This document shows positions 13,201 through 24,737 of a DNA stretch of 64,000 bases, piece after piece. Position 1 is the first letter of the stretch. Every line of letters begins with the position of its first letter. Under the pieces are notes generated by a model, which was not told the DNA's origin, ran no database searches, and worked only from the letters and a program-made list of their open reading frames with translations. The stretch covers positions 15,333,218 to 15,397,217 of the forward strand of contig NC_034421.1 of assembly GCF_002078875.1 (NCBI RefSeq), written 5' to 3'. The position numbers were made by a program, and so were the translations under genes. Origin of the DNA: Numida meleagris (lineage: Eukaryota; Chordata; Aves; Galliformes; Numididae).

Positions 13201-13705
13201 ATATATAGTTTTTAAGAAAAGATCATTTAGCCGGTTACCTATCACATCAAGAAGTAATAGCATGCAAACCGAGATAGCAGCAATTTCTACCTCATTAGAG
13301 CAGTGCTGATTGCACATAGATGTGTACAAATGGATTCTCTCATAAGCTTGGTACCAAATCCCACCTCATGTAACAGTCAAGTCTTAGACTGCGGGGAAGA
13401 AGGGAATGCTATCCCAGGCCTGGGAGAGTTTTCTTGCCAAGTGAGGTTCCCAAATTACTGTTTCCCAGGGGACTGATAAGCTTCTTGTTCAAAAAGAAGG
13501 GCAAAAATTGTTGGGCGGAAAATAATACATGCAGTTTTCCAGTCTGCTTGCACTGGGGTTTGCAGGCTTCTCCTTGATGCTTGCACGCATCAAGGCTGCC
13601 CTGAGCAGAAATAACATCTCTTGTTTATGTTGCAGCATTCACGGATCACAGTCCGGCCTCGGTCTGATGGGAATAAAAGATGACGGAGGGGGCAGTGCTT
13701 GTTAA
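993..13705 (+). CDS. REXO5: RNA exonuclease 5 (REXO5 / NEF-sp), 5'-partial, 18 exons
   Basis: DEDDh 3'-5' RNA exonuclease with two C-terminal RRM-like modules, thought to trim snoRNA and rRNA 3' ends in the nucleus/nucleolus. Exons read from GT-AG borders with matching phase: 993-1114, 1984-2110, 2953-3040, 4145-4294, 4434-4522, 5319-5434, 5958-6096, 6647-6741, 7507-7609, 8200-8336, 8667-8775, 9111-9221, 9350-9487, 9984-10076, 10559-10778, 11156-11349, 11986-12095, 13636-13705. Together they give 736 codons and a TAA at 13703-13705. The human protein is about 774 residues, so only an N-terminal stretch is missing. All phases join without a frameshift or internal stop, so the gene looks functional. 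It is convergent with DCUN1D3. Identification rests on family motifs and remembered similarity to human REXO5; the exon borders were read by eye. Confidence 0.95.
4434..7609 (+). CDS. REXO5: REXO5 DEDDh exonuclease domain (five exons)
   Basis: Exons 4434-4522, 5319-5434, 5958-6096, 6647-6741 and 7507-7609 carry a complete RNase T/DEDD exonuclease fold. Motif I is FGLDCEM (acidic D and E) at the end of the first exon. Motif II is GHSLNADLRAL at the end of the third, supplying the second aspartate. Motif III is LGHDPAEDARAAL in the fifth, with the histidine and last aspartate that define the DEDDh class. The INELVKP-like block appears as LLNELVKPESVIVNY. All four acidic residues and the histidine are present, so catalysis is predicted to be intact. 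Each of the three motifs sits on a different exon. Confidence 0.93.
8200..9221 (+). CDS. REXO5: REXO5 linker between nuclease and RRMs (three exons)
   Basis: Exons 8200-8336, 8667-8775 and 9111-9221. The first two encode a polar, low-complexity linker rich in Gln, Ser and Leu that I cannot match to any domain. The third encodes PLSTFSIIQFSLDPEF, a block recognisable in REXO5 before RRM1. The acceptor of the middle exon follows a run of about 20 T at 8635-8652. Phases join correctly (2 to 1, then 0). Confidence 0.85.
9350..11349 (+). CDS. REXO5: REXO5 tandem RRM-like modules (four exons)
   Basis: Exons 9350-9487, 9984-10076, 10559-10778 and 11156-11349. The first module opens with MLTIYAGPFEEDFCLKSVKK (RNP2-like strand and helix) and closes with PYVCIQYDMLEAAQLAVESL (RNP1-like strand and helix). 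The second opens with GVIYVAGIKKSLTETDLQEE and closes with CCFLKFQKSQSAADALEAI across the 10778/11156 splice. RNP1 in both is degenerate, as in other REXO5 proteins, so RNA contact may not be canonical. The last exon ends in a phase-0 donor at 11350. Confidence 0.88.
11986..13705 (+). CDS. REXO5: REXO5 C-terminal tail (two exons)
   Basis: Exons 11986-12095 and 13636-13705. The first encodes a basic helix (KKKVKKLDQHIKKLYRSL) followed by a hydrophobic strand, TLCVVLFPGMN. The last exon supplies SIHGSQSGLGLMGIKDDGGG and the stop. The Gly-rich LGLMGIK tail is recalled as conserved in human REXO5. No domain name is known to me for it. The intron between them is about 1.5 kb with nothing recognisable. 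Confidence 0.9.
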
Positions 13706-13833
13706 GCTGCCAAGTTTTTAACCAAAGTCTTTTGTTAAGATATTCATAGTTACTTTAAATATTGATGTCTTTGTAAAGAGCCCTTGCTATAGGAACAATA
13801 GGCTTTCACTCTGTATCTTTTATAAAGTCTAAA

Positions 13834-13839
13834 AATAAA
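13834..13839 (+). terminator. REXO5: Polyadenylation signal of REXO5
   Basis: AATAAA about 130 bases after the REXO5 stop codon, in the sense direction and the first canonical hexamer after the stop. This predicts a 3' UTR of about 150 bases. Confidence 0.75.
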
Positions 13840-13859
13840 AGCTATTCAAAACATCTTGA

Positions 13860-15288
13860 AAGCACGAAAACTTTTCTGTTAATACTTTTGGCTGTGGTGT
13901 TTTTCCCTGGCACTGAACTCGGCAAACACTTGAGAAGAGCTGCAGGCAACGCAGGGGCAGCGTTTTCCATAAAACGCAATCGCTGTGGTGGAATGCCTTG
14001 CCTTTGCTGCAGCATTGCCCTGTACCTGCAGCAGCTGCTCAGCGGCTCCACACTCGCCATGGGAATGGTGCGCGTTCCTGGAAACGTGCTGTGCCAGCTC
14101 CTGAAACAGTTATGGCCTCATTTCTGGCAGAGCACTCTACTTGCTCCGTGGAAAGTAGGAATTGGTGATTCATACCTCTTGGACAGTCTCTTTTCTCCCA
14201 CCCCCCTTGGGAAACAAAAAATTGCAACTTGGCTGCAGTGGGAAGGGCAAGGGCTGTTTGGGCCCTCACAAAGAAAGCACGCAGCTGTGCAAACTTCACA
14301 CAGCGTGTTTTTGGTGAGCAGCTGGAAGTGCAGAGCTGCTGCAGGAGCCAGCCCTGTCCAGCAGTAGCGTGAGATAAGGTACAGCCTGACAGCATCAGCC
14401 CCGAGCTCTGCACACCTGGAACCAAAGACTGCTTGACCACCCCCTATGAAGAAATTGAAGCACAGGAACGCCCAGGAAAGCTTTGGGCACTGGGGACAAA
14501 AAAAAAGAAAAGGGAAATATTTGTTACCAAGTTTGAAACTGAGACCAAGGGTTTCTTAGTATGAATTGAAATAGGCTGAGATAACTTTAAATAGCTACTG
14601 TCCCGGAAATGATGAAATGCAGCCAACAGAACATCACCCCCTCCTTCCCAGCCGAGTTCCCTGCACCCAGCTCCCAGGCTGAGCTGACAGAAAAGGAGCT
14701 GCTGCATGGAGAAGCCAAGAGCAATGGCAGGGGAAGGGCATGGCAGCACAGCCCACGGCAGCGCCAGGGAGCGTGCACAATGGTCACTTCAGGCTTTTTC
14801 ATACCTACACTTTAAAGCCTCCAAACATCCTCAAATGAAACCTCTTTATTAAACAAGATGTATGCAGCCACTAGTTTTTGTTTATTTTAGAAAGGTACTG
14901 TATCCACGCCCCATGAGCTTGGTGGCCCTTTTCAAATTGGGATGACCACACCGAGCCCGCTGTAGCTGCTGCTACAAAAATGGACGGGCAGTCCGACCCT
15001 TCACCCAGCACTGCTGGAGGGAATGGCAACTGCCCCTCATCCCTGCATGCAACTTCTCTCCTGTTAAGACTATTCACATCCAGCACCTTGTACACATGGG
15101 CACTGCAAATCTGAGCAAATAAACCAGGCCAATTTTAATTCCAGTGCACTTAAGAACAGGGTAGGCACTTCCCTGCAAGGGTAGGGTTTAGTAAGCAGCC
15201 AGGATTCCTGCTTGGGAAACCATGGATAACAAGAAAAAGTAGCAAGAGTCCTAGTTATAGTCATGAAAAAATAATTATTTTTTCCCCT
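13860..15288. other. Spacer between convergent REXO5 and DCUN1D3, nothing recognised
   Basis: Mixed GC content with several overlapping short frames on both strands (for example 13888-14367 plus and 14039-14440 minus). None shows a known motif, splice partner or codon bias. Minus-strand AATAAA hexamers at 14845-14850 and 14881-14886 could be more distal DCUN1D3 poly(A) signals. Confidence 0.5.
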
Positions 15289-15294
15289 TTTAAT
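15289..15294 (-). terminator. DCUN1D3: Candidate distal polyadenylation signal of DCUN1D3
   Basis: ATTAAA variant on the minus strand, followed by a T-rich stretch that could serve as the downstream element. Its use would give a 3' UTR of about 6.5 kb. Confidence 0.3.
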
Positions 15295-18200
15295 TGAAAA
15301 TGTAAAAAGGACTTCAGGTTTAAATAAAACATTTTATACAAAGCTTCACAAAAAAGTGGAACACCAAAGTGTCATTATATAAACACGACAAATGACTCAT
15401 TTGTTCAGTAACGCACAGAACAACGTGCAATTTCCCTCTCCTGGGGACGGGGTTTCTCTGGCCATCCCCTCCCTCAGACCTTACTGCAATAAGGAGACCC
15501 AGAAGCTCTGAACATTTACAAAGCTACAGTACTCAGGATACAGAGCGACTACAGGCAATGCTTTTTTGGTGGTCGCAGGGTTTGGGTTTTTTTTTTTTTT
15601 TTCCTGTTTCTCTTAAAGGGTGTGTCGACACTTCAATATACAGAAGTACAGTAATCTCAAGGGTGAATGAATGGCAACTTCGATTAGAAAAAGCACCAAA
15701 ATATTTAATATACATCTGGCACAAACTCCACAAGTCAGTAATGGACAAACCAATGCTTTGCTTATAGGTAAAGAAAAACCTCAGACTTAATGCTTTTCTT
15801 CCAGAAGGGACACAACCGAACATTGCACTCAGGATTGCTCTCAAGTAACAACAACCTCCTCGTTACAGCCTATGTGCATTGTGCCTCAGATTGCACATTC
15901 TATAGGATGCTGCTTCCATTCTGTTCCGATAATGGTGAGCAAAACGATACAAGTATTTGTAAAAAAAAACAAATCAAATGAGACTCAGTATAGATGCATC
16001 ACCTCAAACTTTTCCCACTTTTTTCTCTAGATCATGGCTTCACACTTGGCCACATCCGTCAATAAAGACGTCCTGCACGAAACAGAATTTACTGCAGCCT
16101 TTTCAGGCATTACAACTCCACAGCACTCGTGATGGTGCCGGCTGAAGGAGGAAGCGTGGTTCTGCTCCACAACAATACATTCATCATTTCCCGGGGTGAG
16201 AAAATTGGATCAGACGTGGTATCTTTTGGTAAGCCCAAAAAGCAAAGATTGCTCCTGACAGAGAATGGTAGATTTGATCCTATGTATGTACCCCCGAGGG
16301 CTTACCGAGGAGACTGGTAGCTAGTTGTATTCACATACAGTTCAGTGGAAGCTGCACAAACGTGTGCTGCTTTCGCTATTTCCTTACAATTATTTACTTC
16401 TCTGGGAGCAAATACACTACCAAATACATTCCTTCCATACGGGGTGATGCGGCCACGCTGGGGCCGAGCTTCACAACAAGCGTCCATGCTGTGAGCTGCA
16501 GCTCTCCAGGCTGGCTCCTGCTCCACGCAGCCGCTGCGTGCTCACTTCGTGCCCCAGGTTGGCTGGGATGGAGCCCAGCAGCGCCGGGTGAGAGCCTGAT
16601 CCTGCAGGTGGCATCCATCTCTCTTGGAACTCCAGATAATGGACAATTCGCAGCATGAAGCCTTCCCACCACGCCTGCCAGCCCATTTCCTTACTGAGAG
16701 ACTATTCAAACTTACAGATAAGAAAGAATGCGTATTTTTAAGATAACTAAGTTTAACTTGACTGCAAAGCCACTCCTGAGGCACAGGGACAGCTCTGCCA
16801 GCAACATTCAAGTAAGCATGCTGCCCCAGCCGCAGCCAACCTGCAATCCAAGGAGAATCTGCAAGCAAGAGCATTGCAGACAAACGTGTTTTTTCTGCAT
16901 GTAAAATGTATGTCATCTAGAAAGAGATTTTATCTTCAGGGTGCAATTATGCAAAGATAGAAGCTTTCTAAGAACAGAAAAGTAGGAGAACCTCCTGGCA
17001 CGTCCAGCACGCTTGAGCGCTGTTGGCTCTGCTTTAAGCATAAGGCATTCATCCTGAGCAAGACACGGACCACAGGGAAGAAGCAGCAGCTGTGCAGCCC
17101 TCACTTTTTGTTGTCACAGCACAGGATGGAACAAAACACCAAGAAGAAATACACTCATAGCACTGCATCAGGTGGGTTCCTGACACTTTTCAAGGGCAAA
17201 TGAAAGGGCCGAATGACCCCTTCTTGGGGAGCAGCTGCTCCGTCTCCCATTTATTGTGGCCTGAACTGGAAAGAGAAGGCGCGATGCTGAAAGGCCCTGA
17301 GCCACACAGGAGCAGCTCCGCTCACCCGCTGTACTCCAGAACTCGCTCCCTGGAGGACTGATGCTTTTCTATGCAGCTTGGCTTTGCTCCCTTCCAAAGG
17401 GTCTATTGCATGCAGATTCAAAGCAGGATACCAGAAAGTATGGTAAACAGGTTACACTTAACTTGGGCCAATTAAAAAAAGTACATTACTTACCCAGGCA
17501 TCACAGCCTGGGAGAGAAGGATGGTCACCTTGAACTATTCAAGTCTAAGAACAAGAGGTAGAGATACCTATGTAGTTCACGGTGAAGGAATTACGGCCTT
17601 CTGTCTTACAATCTCATGTATTTCACTTCAACTGACGATATAAAACCAAAGATACAATCTTTGATAATCCAGAGAGAAAAATTTAACACTGGTGTCTGTT
17701 TGCACATAACAGAAATAAGCACACTTATCTTTCACTACTTGTTTGAAAAAAAACAAAAACCTTCAATATTTGTGTTTTGTTGTATATTGAAACACTGAAG
17801 GATTTTCAGTTTCAGGCTAAGCATCTTCCTTTTCAATATGAAAGGAAAAGTTTACGTGCACACATTTCAAGCAGAGTGAGCTCAAAAGAATCGGGTGCCC
17901 AACTGATCAGGGATTCCTGACACAAGGGTCCCATCATAGAACACAGGGCTGCAAGACCCAGACATTCACAATGACTGTTCTCTTTCAGTGAATAGAAACA
18001 GCGCAACCTCAGCCAGCACGCTATGTCAGACCTGAGGCAGGCGGTAACCACACAGTGTTGAACTCTGCTGGTTGGTTTGGGTTTTTTTTTTTTGGAAACA
18101 AGGCGTAGAACTGTAAGGAAGATGCTTGCGCCAAGGGTTGGTGCACAGGAGCGGTGGGTGAGAGATGACCTGTGCTCCATGGGGCCTCGGGGCTCTGATG

Positions 18201-21103
18201 GCCACAGCAGCAATCGGAGCAAAGCCCATGGCCCACAGCAGCCCCCGCCCCAGCAAGGTCCCATGCCACCTGGCACACTCATCTCTTCTCCCTTGGGTTC
18301 TCTCCATACAATTGCACAGTACTAAAAAGCTCTTAATTCTCCATACGGAATAGCACCAGCAGCAAGTAAACGCACAGTTCCACATTCAGTTTCCATTCAT
18401 TTACTCAGTCAAATTTGATGGCCAACTCTGGGTGGAATCTTTCAAATCCACACTTGAATCCATCAACAGTCTTCGACCCAAAATCATGTTCCCAGGAGGA
18501 ACTGGCACCACTGAGCCAAGTTTTGTCAAGGCATTGCAGTAACACTGTGCAGTGCCCAGTGCTTCAGTACTGGGGAGTAAAGTTTGCACAAGTTGCACTT
18601 CTTTGTGCATAAGTGAAGGCAATAAAATGGTGCAGAGTATGGAAGTCAGATCAGATTCCCAGTAGATTCCTACAACGATCTGTACAGTTATCTATAGTTA
18701 TCCAAGTTGCAGCAGATTAGCTCCATGCATCAAGATTTCTAATGCATACTCTAAGAAAAATATTAAATAGTTCCAATGGTTTTGAGCACTTGATCAGCAT
18801 CACTGCTCGTTCCTGTCCCATGGCTGGAGACAAATTATACGGAGAGGGAAAGCATTGCGCCTCTTCCACAACTATTCACAGTTTAACCACTAAGCAAGCA
18901 CATTGTCAGAGGCTCCAACATTGCTGCAGACTCCACAGAAGCGCATCTGAAGAGCACCCCAGAGGCACAGAAGGCCAGGGCCTGCCAGGGGATCCACGAA
19001 GCCCTCGGGTAGCACAAGGCCTGATGCCCTCCACCACTGCTACAGAAGAGCTGCACCCTAACCACAGCTCCTGCTTCAGGAGTTTGAAGCAGACACAGGT
19101 CTGGCTTGCATCCTGTAACTGCCCTGTAAGCACCAAGGCCAGACTGAAACCAACAGCTCTCTGCTAGGCCCACCTGTGGCCTGTTGCTGCAAGTATTCTA
19201 CCCAGCAGGCCGGACGTGCTCCTGCCAGACTGAAAGAGCAGTGGGATAAGAGCAGTTCTCCTCACGCGCTGAAAGCACAGGACAGAAGCCACTGACAGCT
19301 GCATGCCCTGCCTCCCAGAGGAAATGATGTTTTCCCTTCCTGTATACTCAACACCACTGTCTCGAGAAAGAAGCTGTGTTGTGTCTGATGCACAGATATG
19401 GCTAAGCCTTGGTGTGCTACAAATTAATTTCCTTACTGCAGTCCACATTCCAGACCACCAGATAAATGTGTTCCACGGAGATCTCTTATCTCCCCCTTCT
19501 GGAGCTGCTGCAGTTCAGTGCACAAATGAGCAGCGGTCACAGTCCCAATTCTGCATTCGTGTGCCTGCACTGGGTGAGTGCAGTTTCCATGCACTGAACA
19601 CTTTAGAACTCCCTTTAGGAAAAAATGAAGCAATGAACAAAGCATTTAGTAGCTGAATGAATGTCTCAAACTTCATATAGCCTTCATTTACTATCAGCTC
19701 AGGCCTCCATCTGGAGCTTCCAATAGCAAAACAGCCTCTGTTGGAGAGCTCTTTTCTCTTGGTTAATTAAAGAACAGCACCGGCAGAAGCCTCCCCATCA
19801 ATTCCACTTTAACAACACAAATGCCCTCTTTGCTCACCAAACCAAGATACAGTTTTGCTGCCAAAAGATGTTAGTGCCATTAGGGCAGCATGGAGGATGA
19901 CAACAGCAGGGCACCCTTGGGGCAGATTTGCCTGTAACAAATCACGAGCTGGGCCCCCTTCTGCCCAGGGACAGGCTCGGCTAGGCCTCTATTTGTTCAC
20001 CACTGCTTCACTCTCCCAAGAAGAGCTTGCCGAAGCAGCACGGACCAAACCCTCCTGTTACTAGGAGGAAGAGATGCCATCAGCCATTGTGGGCTTGTTT
20101 TTAAAGCAGTTTCAGACAGCCAGAGGTTGTAACTGACGTACGAGCTCCACCCCAAGCTGCTGTGCAGGCAGTGCATCAGCAAAGCCCATCACACAAGTCA
20201 GGCAAACGCTCCTCTCTGCTAGCTCTGCGTGTAGCAGACATGCAACATACACCACCTCAGACCCAAGGACAAGCTCACCGCTGGAAGTTCGGCTTCCTTT
20301 AGCTATACACACTGTCACAAAACCCGTGAGATGCTGCGGATGACCGTTCAGGTTTGGGGTTGTTTTTTTTTGCTTTCGATTTTTCATTGCAGCTCTTTCA
20401 CAATCCTGAAGTTCAGCTCTGAAAATAAAAGGTGTGTGATGTACATGTATTGGCTTCACGAGTTCGATACTGCGCTTCATAGGAAGCCTTGGCAATTATC
20501 CCTTTTTTACCAAAATGTGTAAAAAAGTTGACGTATTACAATTAAAAAAGGTAACATCAATAACCAAAAAAGCTTCAACCAGTGTTAATAAAATTCCCTT
20601 TAAATCACAACAGTTTCAACAGGCAAATAGTCCCAATACAGGCATTGTAAAATAATAAATTTACTCCTATCCAAATATTATCAAATCAGTCTAAAAATGA
20701 CTCGTCTACACTGTTGTCGTTAAGAACACATTACGAATTCACTTTGTCATCAGATGCCGATATTGTTGCTCCAGAAAGTGTAGAGTATTAACTGCAATTT
20801 AGCAATTAAGCATAGGTTTAAAAAATTGGTTCCTCACATAGAAGTACTGTGCTTGCCAGACAAGTAAGATAATGCTTCAGGTATAAATCAAACAAATTAA
20901 AGCAGAATTATACCGCAGTTTTCCTTGAAGACTTAGGCTTTGTGTGTTGCTTCTGTCAACGTTTAAGAAACTTAAGAAGCAGAACCTTTGGTTCTTTTAG
21001 TCAAGTAAAAATATTCTCCTGTAACCACAAAAATAAAACTTCCAGAGAAAATGGAAGTCCACCAAGAAGTCCACTTTCAATAAAACTGAGGTAGCACTGC
21101 TCT

Positions 21104-21109
21104 TTTATT
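21104..21109 (-). terminator. DCUN1D3: Candidate proximal polyadenylation signal of DCUN1D3
   Basis: First AATAAA on the minus strand after the DCUN1D3 stop, giving a 3' UTR of about 0.7 kb if used. Confidence 0.4.
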
Positions 21110-21834
21110 ACGTGTTGTGTCAGAGATTTCGATACAAATCCTCATCTACCACTCAGTTGACTGACAGGTACAGTAACTTTATAAAACAGTCCCAACATTT
21201 AGTTTGAAACTGAAAATAAAAAGGAATGATTTGGATTCGGTCACCAGGAGTTAGCTTCAAGTGGCAATTAGCCGTATTACAAAAAGCTGTTGCTTATGTC
21301 ATTGGATTTGTTGGTGGTGGTGGCTTTTTTTTTTTTTTTTAAGAGCCGTATTAGGAGGGGATTAATGCATTTCAAGTTAACACTGCTATATTCTTGGTAT
21401 AAAACCTTAAAATTATTACAGCCTAAATTCTCAACAATGTAAACAGCACTACACACAGTACAGACCTGCCCTGACAGACGTAGTATGAAAAACTTAATCT
21501 GGCACTGTATAATTTAGCAATGTTAATTTAACCTAACTAAAAAGATCTACATTGTGCAAGAAATATCAGACTTACTTATACTAATCTGAAGTCTTAACAA
21601 AAACGATTAACTTGTAGCCGGGGTCAAATATTTCAGGGTAAGAGTAAAAGGAATAACCAAAGTTAAGAAAGTGCCTAAAACATGATACAGCATTTTAGAG
21701 CCCTTTCGAATACAAGGCAGAAAAAGGTGTAAAGTAGAAAAAAAATCTGGAGCCTTGGTAACCACCAGAAACATCCAGAGTTTACATCTCATGAAGGGCA
21801 ACAGGTTGCTTTTGTCACTGCCGCTTAAATGCTG

Positions 21835-24632
21835 TTAAGTCTGTTCTTCTGCACACAGACCCTCTGTGTCCGAAGACGTAATACATTTGGTTTCCTCTTC
21901 CTTTTTCCTCCGCTCCATTTCCCACTCCACAAAGGTATCAAAGAGACTTGGCCAGGCCTCATCTTCGCTGTAGTTGCTAAGGTCTGGTCCGATCACCTGA
22001 GTAAAATTTAGAAACATGTTCCATGTGTCCCGGGAGATTCCCTTGATTCCTGAGGGGTTCTCAACTAGGAAGTGCAACCACTGGTCCAAAATGGGGGGTT
22101 TGTTTTGGGTGAAGACTAATTTCCAAAGGGCAATGGCTATTTCCCGATGCAGCGACCTCTGTCCTTCCTCAGAGTCCAGGCCAAACTGAAAGGTGAAGCG
22201 GTAGAGATCCTTGAATTTATCTTCCTGCTTGGCTTCGTGTAAGAGGCTGGGAAACCGTGCGCAAATGCCATCGATGCTGTCTGCATTTATTGCTTTACAG
22301 CCTTCAAAAAACTCCTTCCTATTAAGCAAGAGAAGAGAAATTAGTGTGAATGCTTCTTATGCACCGAGTGCTTCCCATCTCCGCTCAGTAGATCAGAGGG
22401 AGCGATCTGAGCAGCACGTGGTTGCCCCCCAGACCCCAGCGCTGAGTAACAGCGGCTGCTGCAAGGACAGACGTTGCCCCAGGTCCCTCCTGGCTGGGGA
22501 ACCCACCCGCAGCACACACGCCAGTGCAGCTGGGGCACTGTGAGTACCTGAAGAACCCTGCACTATGGCCTTCCGAATACACGGTACCCCCGCAGCCCAC
22601 ACCTTTCACCAACACGGATTAAACCACACCAGCCAAAGGATAAGCACTGAACACACTGGAAAAATACCACAGTTGCTCCCTGATACCACATACAAAACAG
22701 CTCCATGTGATAATGCCTGTGCCTGAGGGCCTGTGCTCTGGACAAGCTGCTCTCAAGGAAGAGTCATTGAGCAGTGGCCTTCCTTCAATTTGGCTGCTCT
22801 TTCAGACTGAAAGACAGAAAGGTACTAGCTGCTTTGATCAGCATGAGCAGAGAGCCTAGCACCACACAGCGTGGGCTACAATGAGACATACACACACTGC
22901 TCAAAGCGGGGCTCCAGGCAGTGTGCTGACAACCCGGCCATGAGGGCAGGTGGCTAACTGCGATTTGGTTCATGCTCAGGAGCAAGTGTTGCAGTATAGC
23001 AACCAGCTGGTATCAGCCACGACCACAGACTGCGAGGGGTTGGAAGGAAGACAGAAGAGTGAAAAGCTCAGGATATCAGAAGACTGCCTTGCCTTCTTTG
23101 GCCAAAGTCACCTGTCTGTACCCGTATCACTGAACACACTGCTGAGCAGAACTAACCTCTCACAGCTGGAACTGCATCTCTCCCAGAAAATCAAGTCATT
23201 AATAAAATGATTGTGCAGAATCAGAATTCAGTCCCATGAAACTGCTTGTGCAGAATCACAATTCCTTCTCCATACTGCAGAGCCCTGCTCCTTCAGCCCC
23301 TGGAAAATCCACGTTTGCGTTCAGCACATCCCCATACCCACACGGCCACTGCAGACGCAGCAGAAGCTATTGGTGTTCAGTGCACGGCAGAGGCTTGGCT
23401 TAAGGCTCAGAACACCAAAGTAATTTTAAACGTTATTAGCTGAGTAAAAATAGTTAAAATTACTCAAATCAATCTAGACTGACCGTCAACTCCAAAAAAA
23501 AGGCTCTTCTCTTGCTCTTAACTGGACACTGATAAAGAACTCAGTGCATGTGTGGGGAGGGTGTTTCGGTCTGGGGATTTTTGGTGGTGGGACTGGGTAG
23601 GTTGCTGTTAAGTTTCAGCCATTCTGTCACTTCCTGCAGCGTCAGACATGCTATGGGCTCACTAACTGACAGCCTAGTCAGGACAGGCAGTGCCTGCAAC
23701 ACCAGTCACCGGTCACTACAGAAGCATCTCTCTAAGCTTTAACACGACTAGTCTCGGAGAAAGACATTACGCCTAACATCGGCTGGGCACAAACAGTTCT
23801 TAGCGATAAGCCTGCTTTACACTTTTTCACAGAACAGTAACAGAGTTGGCAGCAATTAAAGCAAAAGTTATTTGCTGCATCAAGTCTTATCCTTAAGACA
23901 GTGCTGGACACAGAAAAACTGGTTTTACTGAGTCAAGAATAAAATATCATCTACAGAACGTCACCATGTTGTTCATCATTAGCAGCATAACGTCCAGAAA
24001 CATTTTCAGTTCTGAAACCCACTGCAAGGGAACAGAAGAGGACAATGCTAAGCTTACCTTCTGCAGCCTCCGGAGTGAACCGCACCAAAGCATGACTATT
24101 AGAAGAAATACCTACGTGAAGTTAATGAGGCTGTCTCTCTGATACAGATGATAGAATACAGTTTAAAGTATGAAAGTAATTAAAATTCTACAGGAACTAA
24201 CCTTGTAAATTTGCACATAGTAGCAGCCTGGAATTTCCAAGCCAGAACTAGCACTTTAAATTCAGTGGGATCAACACAGAGGTCATTGCAAAATCGTTCC
24301 ATTCCTTCCTCCAGTATGGCGTCTTCCCGTTCATCCTTGTATCTCCTAAATAACTCTCCAATCCTTTGGAGAGATGATTCTTCCGCGCTGGAGACAGAGT
24401 CTTTCTTTGTGTCCCCAGAAAACGCTGAAGGCGGACCGGACTCCACAGCAGTGTCCGCTTTCTTTGTCCCATTCACCAGTATATCTCCCGAGGACTTCCC
24501 ACAAGCCGAAGCGCGCTCATCTTTGTGGACAGTACTTCTCTTGCTATGCGACTTGCTGCCCGCCTCCCTTTCCCCGTTCTTGCTGCCGAGGGTAGACGAA
24601 GGATTCTTGCACTTCGTGACACACTGGCCCAT
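21835..24632 (-). CDS. DCUN1D3: DCN1-like protein 3 (DCUN1D3), complete, two coding exons
   Basis: Co-E3 scaffold that recruits NEDD8-charged E2 to cullins; DCUN1D3 works at membranes and can restrain cullin neddylation. Coding exons are 24632-24202 and 22318-21835, joined in phase 2 through an arginine codon, giving 304 residues like the human protein. The start MGQCVTKCKN has the glycine-2 and cysteine-4 expected for N-myristoylation and palmitoylation. Residues 10-85 are polar and disordered; the PONY (DCUN1) domain follows from about residue 86, beginning RIGELFRRYKDE. The cullin-binding DAD patch is complete: D241 (GISRD), A265 (EDEAW) and D271 (SLFD). The tail is acidic and ends EEQT. 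No frameshift or odd codon use. It shares its promoter with LYRM1. Confidence 0.97.
22319..24201 (-). other. DCUN1D3: Intron between the two DCUN1D3 coding exons
   Basis: Bounded by donor GTTAGT at 24201 and acceptor AATAG at 22319-22323 on the minus strand. About 1.9 kb of unique-looking sequence; a small imperfect duplication of 'TTGTGCAGAATCA' occurs at 23211-23260. Nothing else recognised. Confidence 0.85.
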
Positions 24633-24737
24633 GGTGCAGGGAGCCTGGCTTCATTCAGAGCAGCTTCCTCGCTGTCCCACAGCCCCACGGCCGCTCCTCA
24701 GCGCATCGCACCATGCCACTAGCGGCAGTCCGCCAAC
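24633..24737 (-). other. DCUN1D3: 5' UTR part of the DCUN1D3 start-codon exon
   Basis: The minus-strand sequence reads TTTTTCAG then GTTGGCGG, placing an acceptor at 24738-24739 and the exon start at 24737, 105 bases before the ATG. The leader therefore comes from a separate upstream exon, most likely the one in the CpG island. Confidence 0.7.

Larger units (their letters stand above)
1115..13635 (+). other. REXO5 introns, no further genes seen
   Basis: Introns of 300 bases or more lie at 1115-1983, 2111-2952, 3041-4144, 4523-5318, 5435-5957, 6097-6646, 6742-7506, 7610-8199, 8337-8666, 8776-9110, 9488-9983, 10077-10558, 10779-11155, 11350-11985 and 12096-13635. They contain unique-looking, moderately AT-rich sequence with short A or T runs (8635-8652 is the longest). 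I saw no CR1 copy, RNA gene or nested reading frame that could be supported. Confidence 0.6.
15289..21834 (-). other. DCUN1D3: Probable long 3' UTR of DCUN1D3
   Basis: About 6.5 kb directly after the DCUN1D3 stop on the minus strand, with no recognisable reading frame, no CR1 copy and many AT-rich blocks separated by moderately GC-rich ones. That texture fits a long vertebrate 3' UTR. The extent is inferred: the first minus-strand AATAAA is at 21104-21109 and an ATTAAA lies at 15289-15294. A 20-base T run (A on the transcript) is at about 21325-21342. Part of this region could instead be intergenic. Confidence 0.45.
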
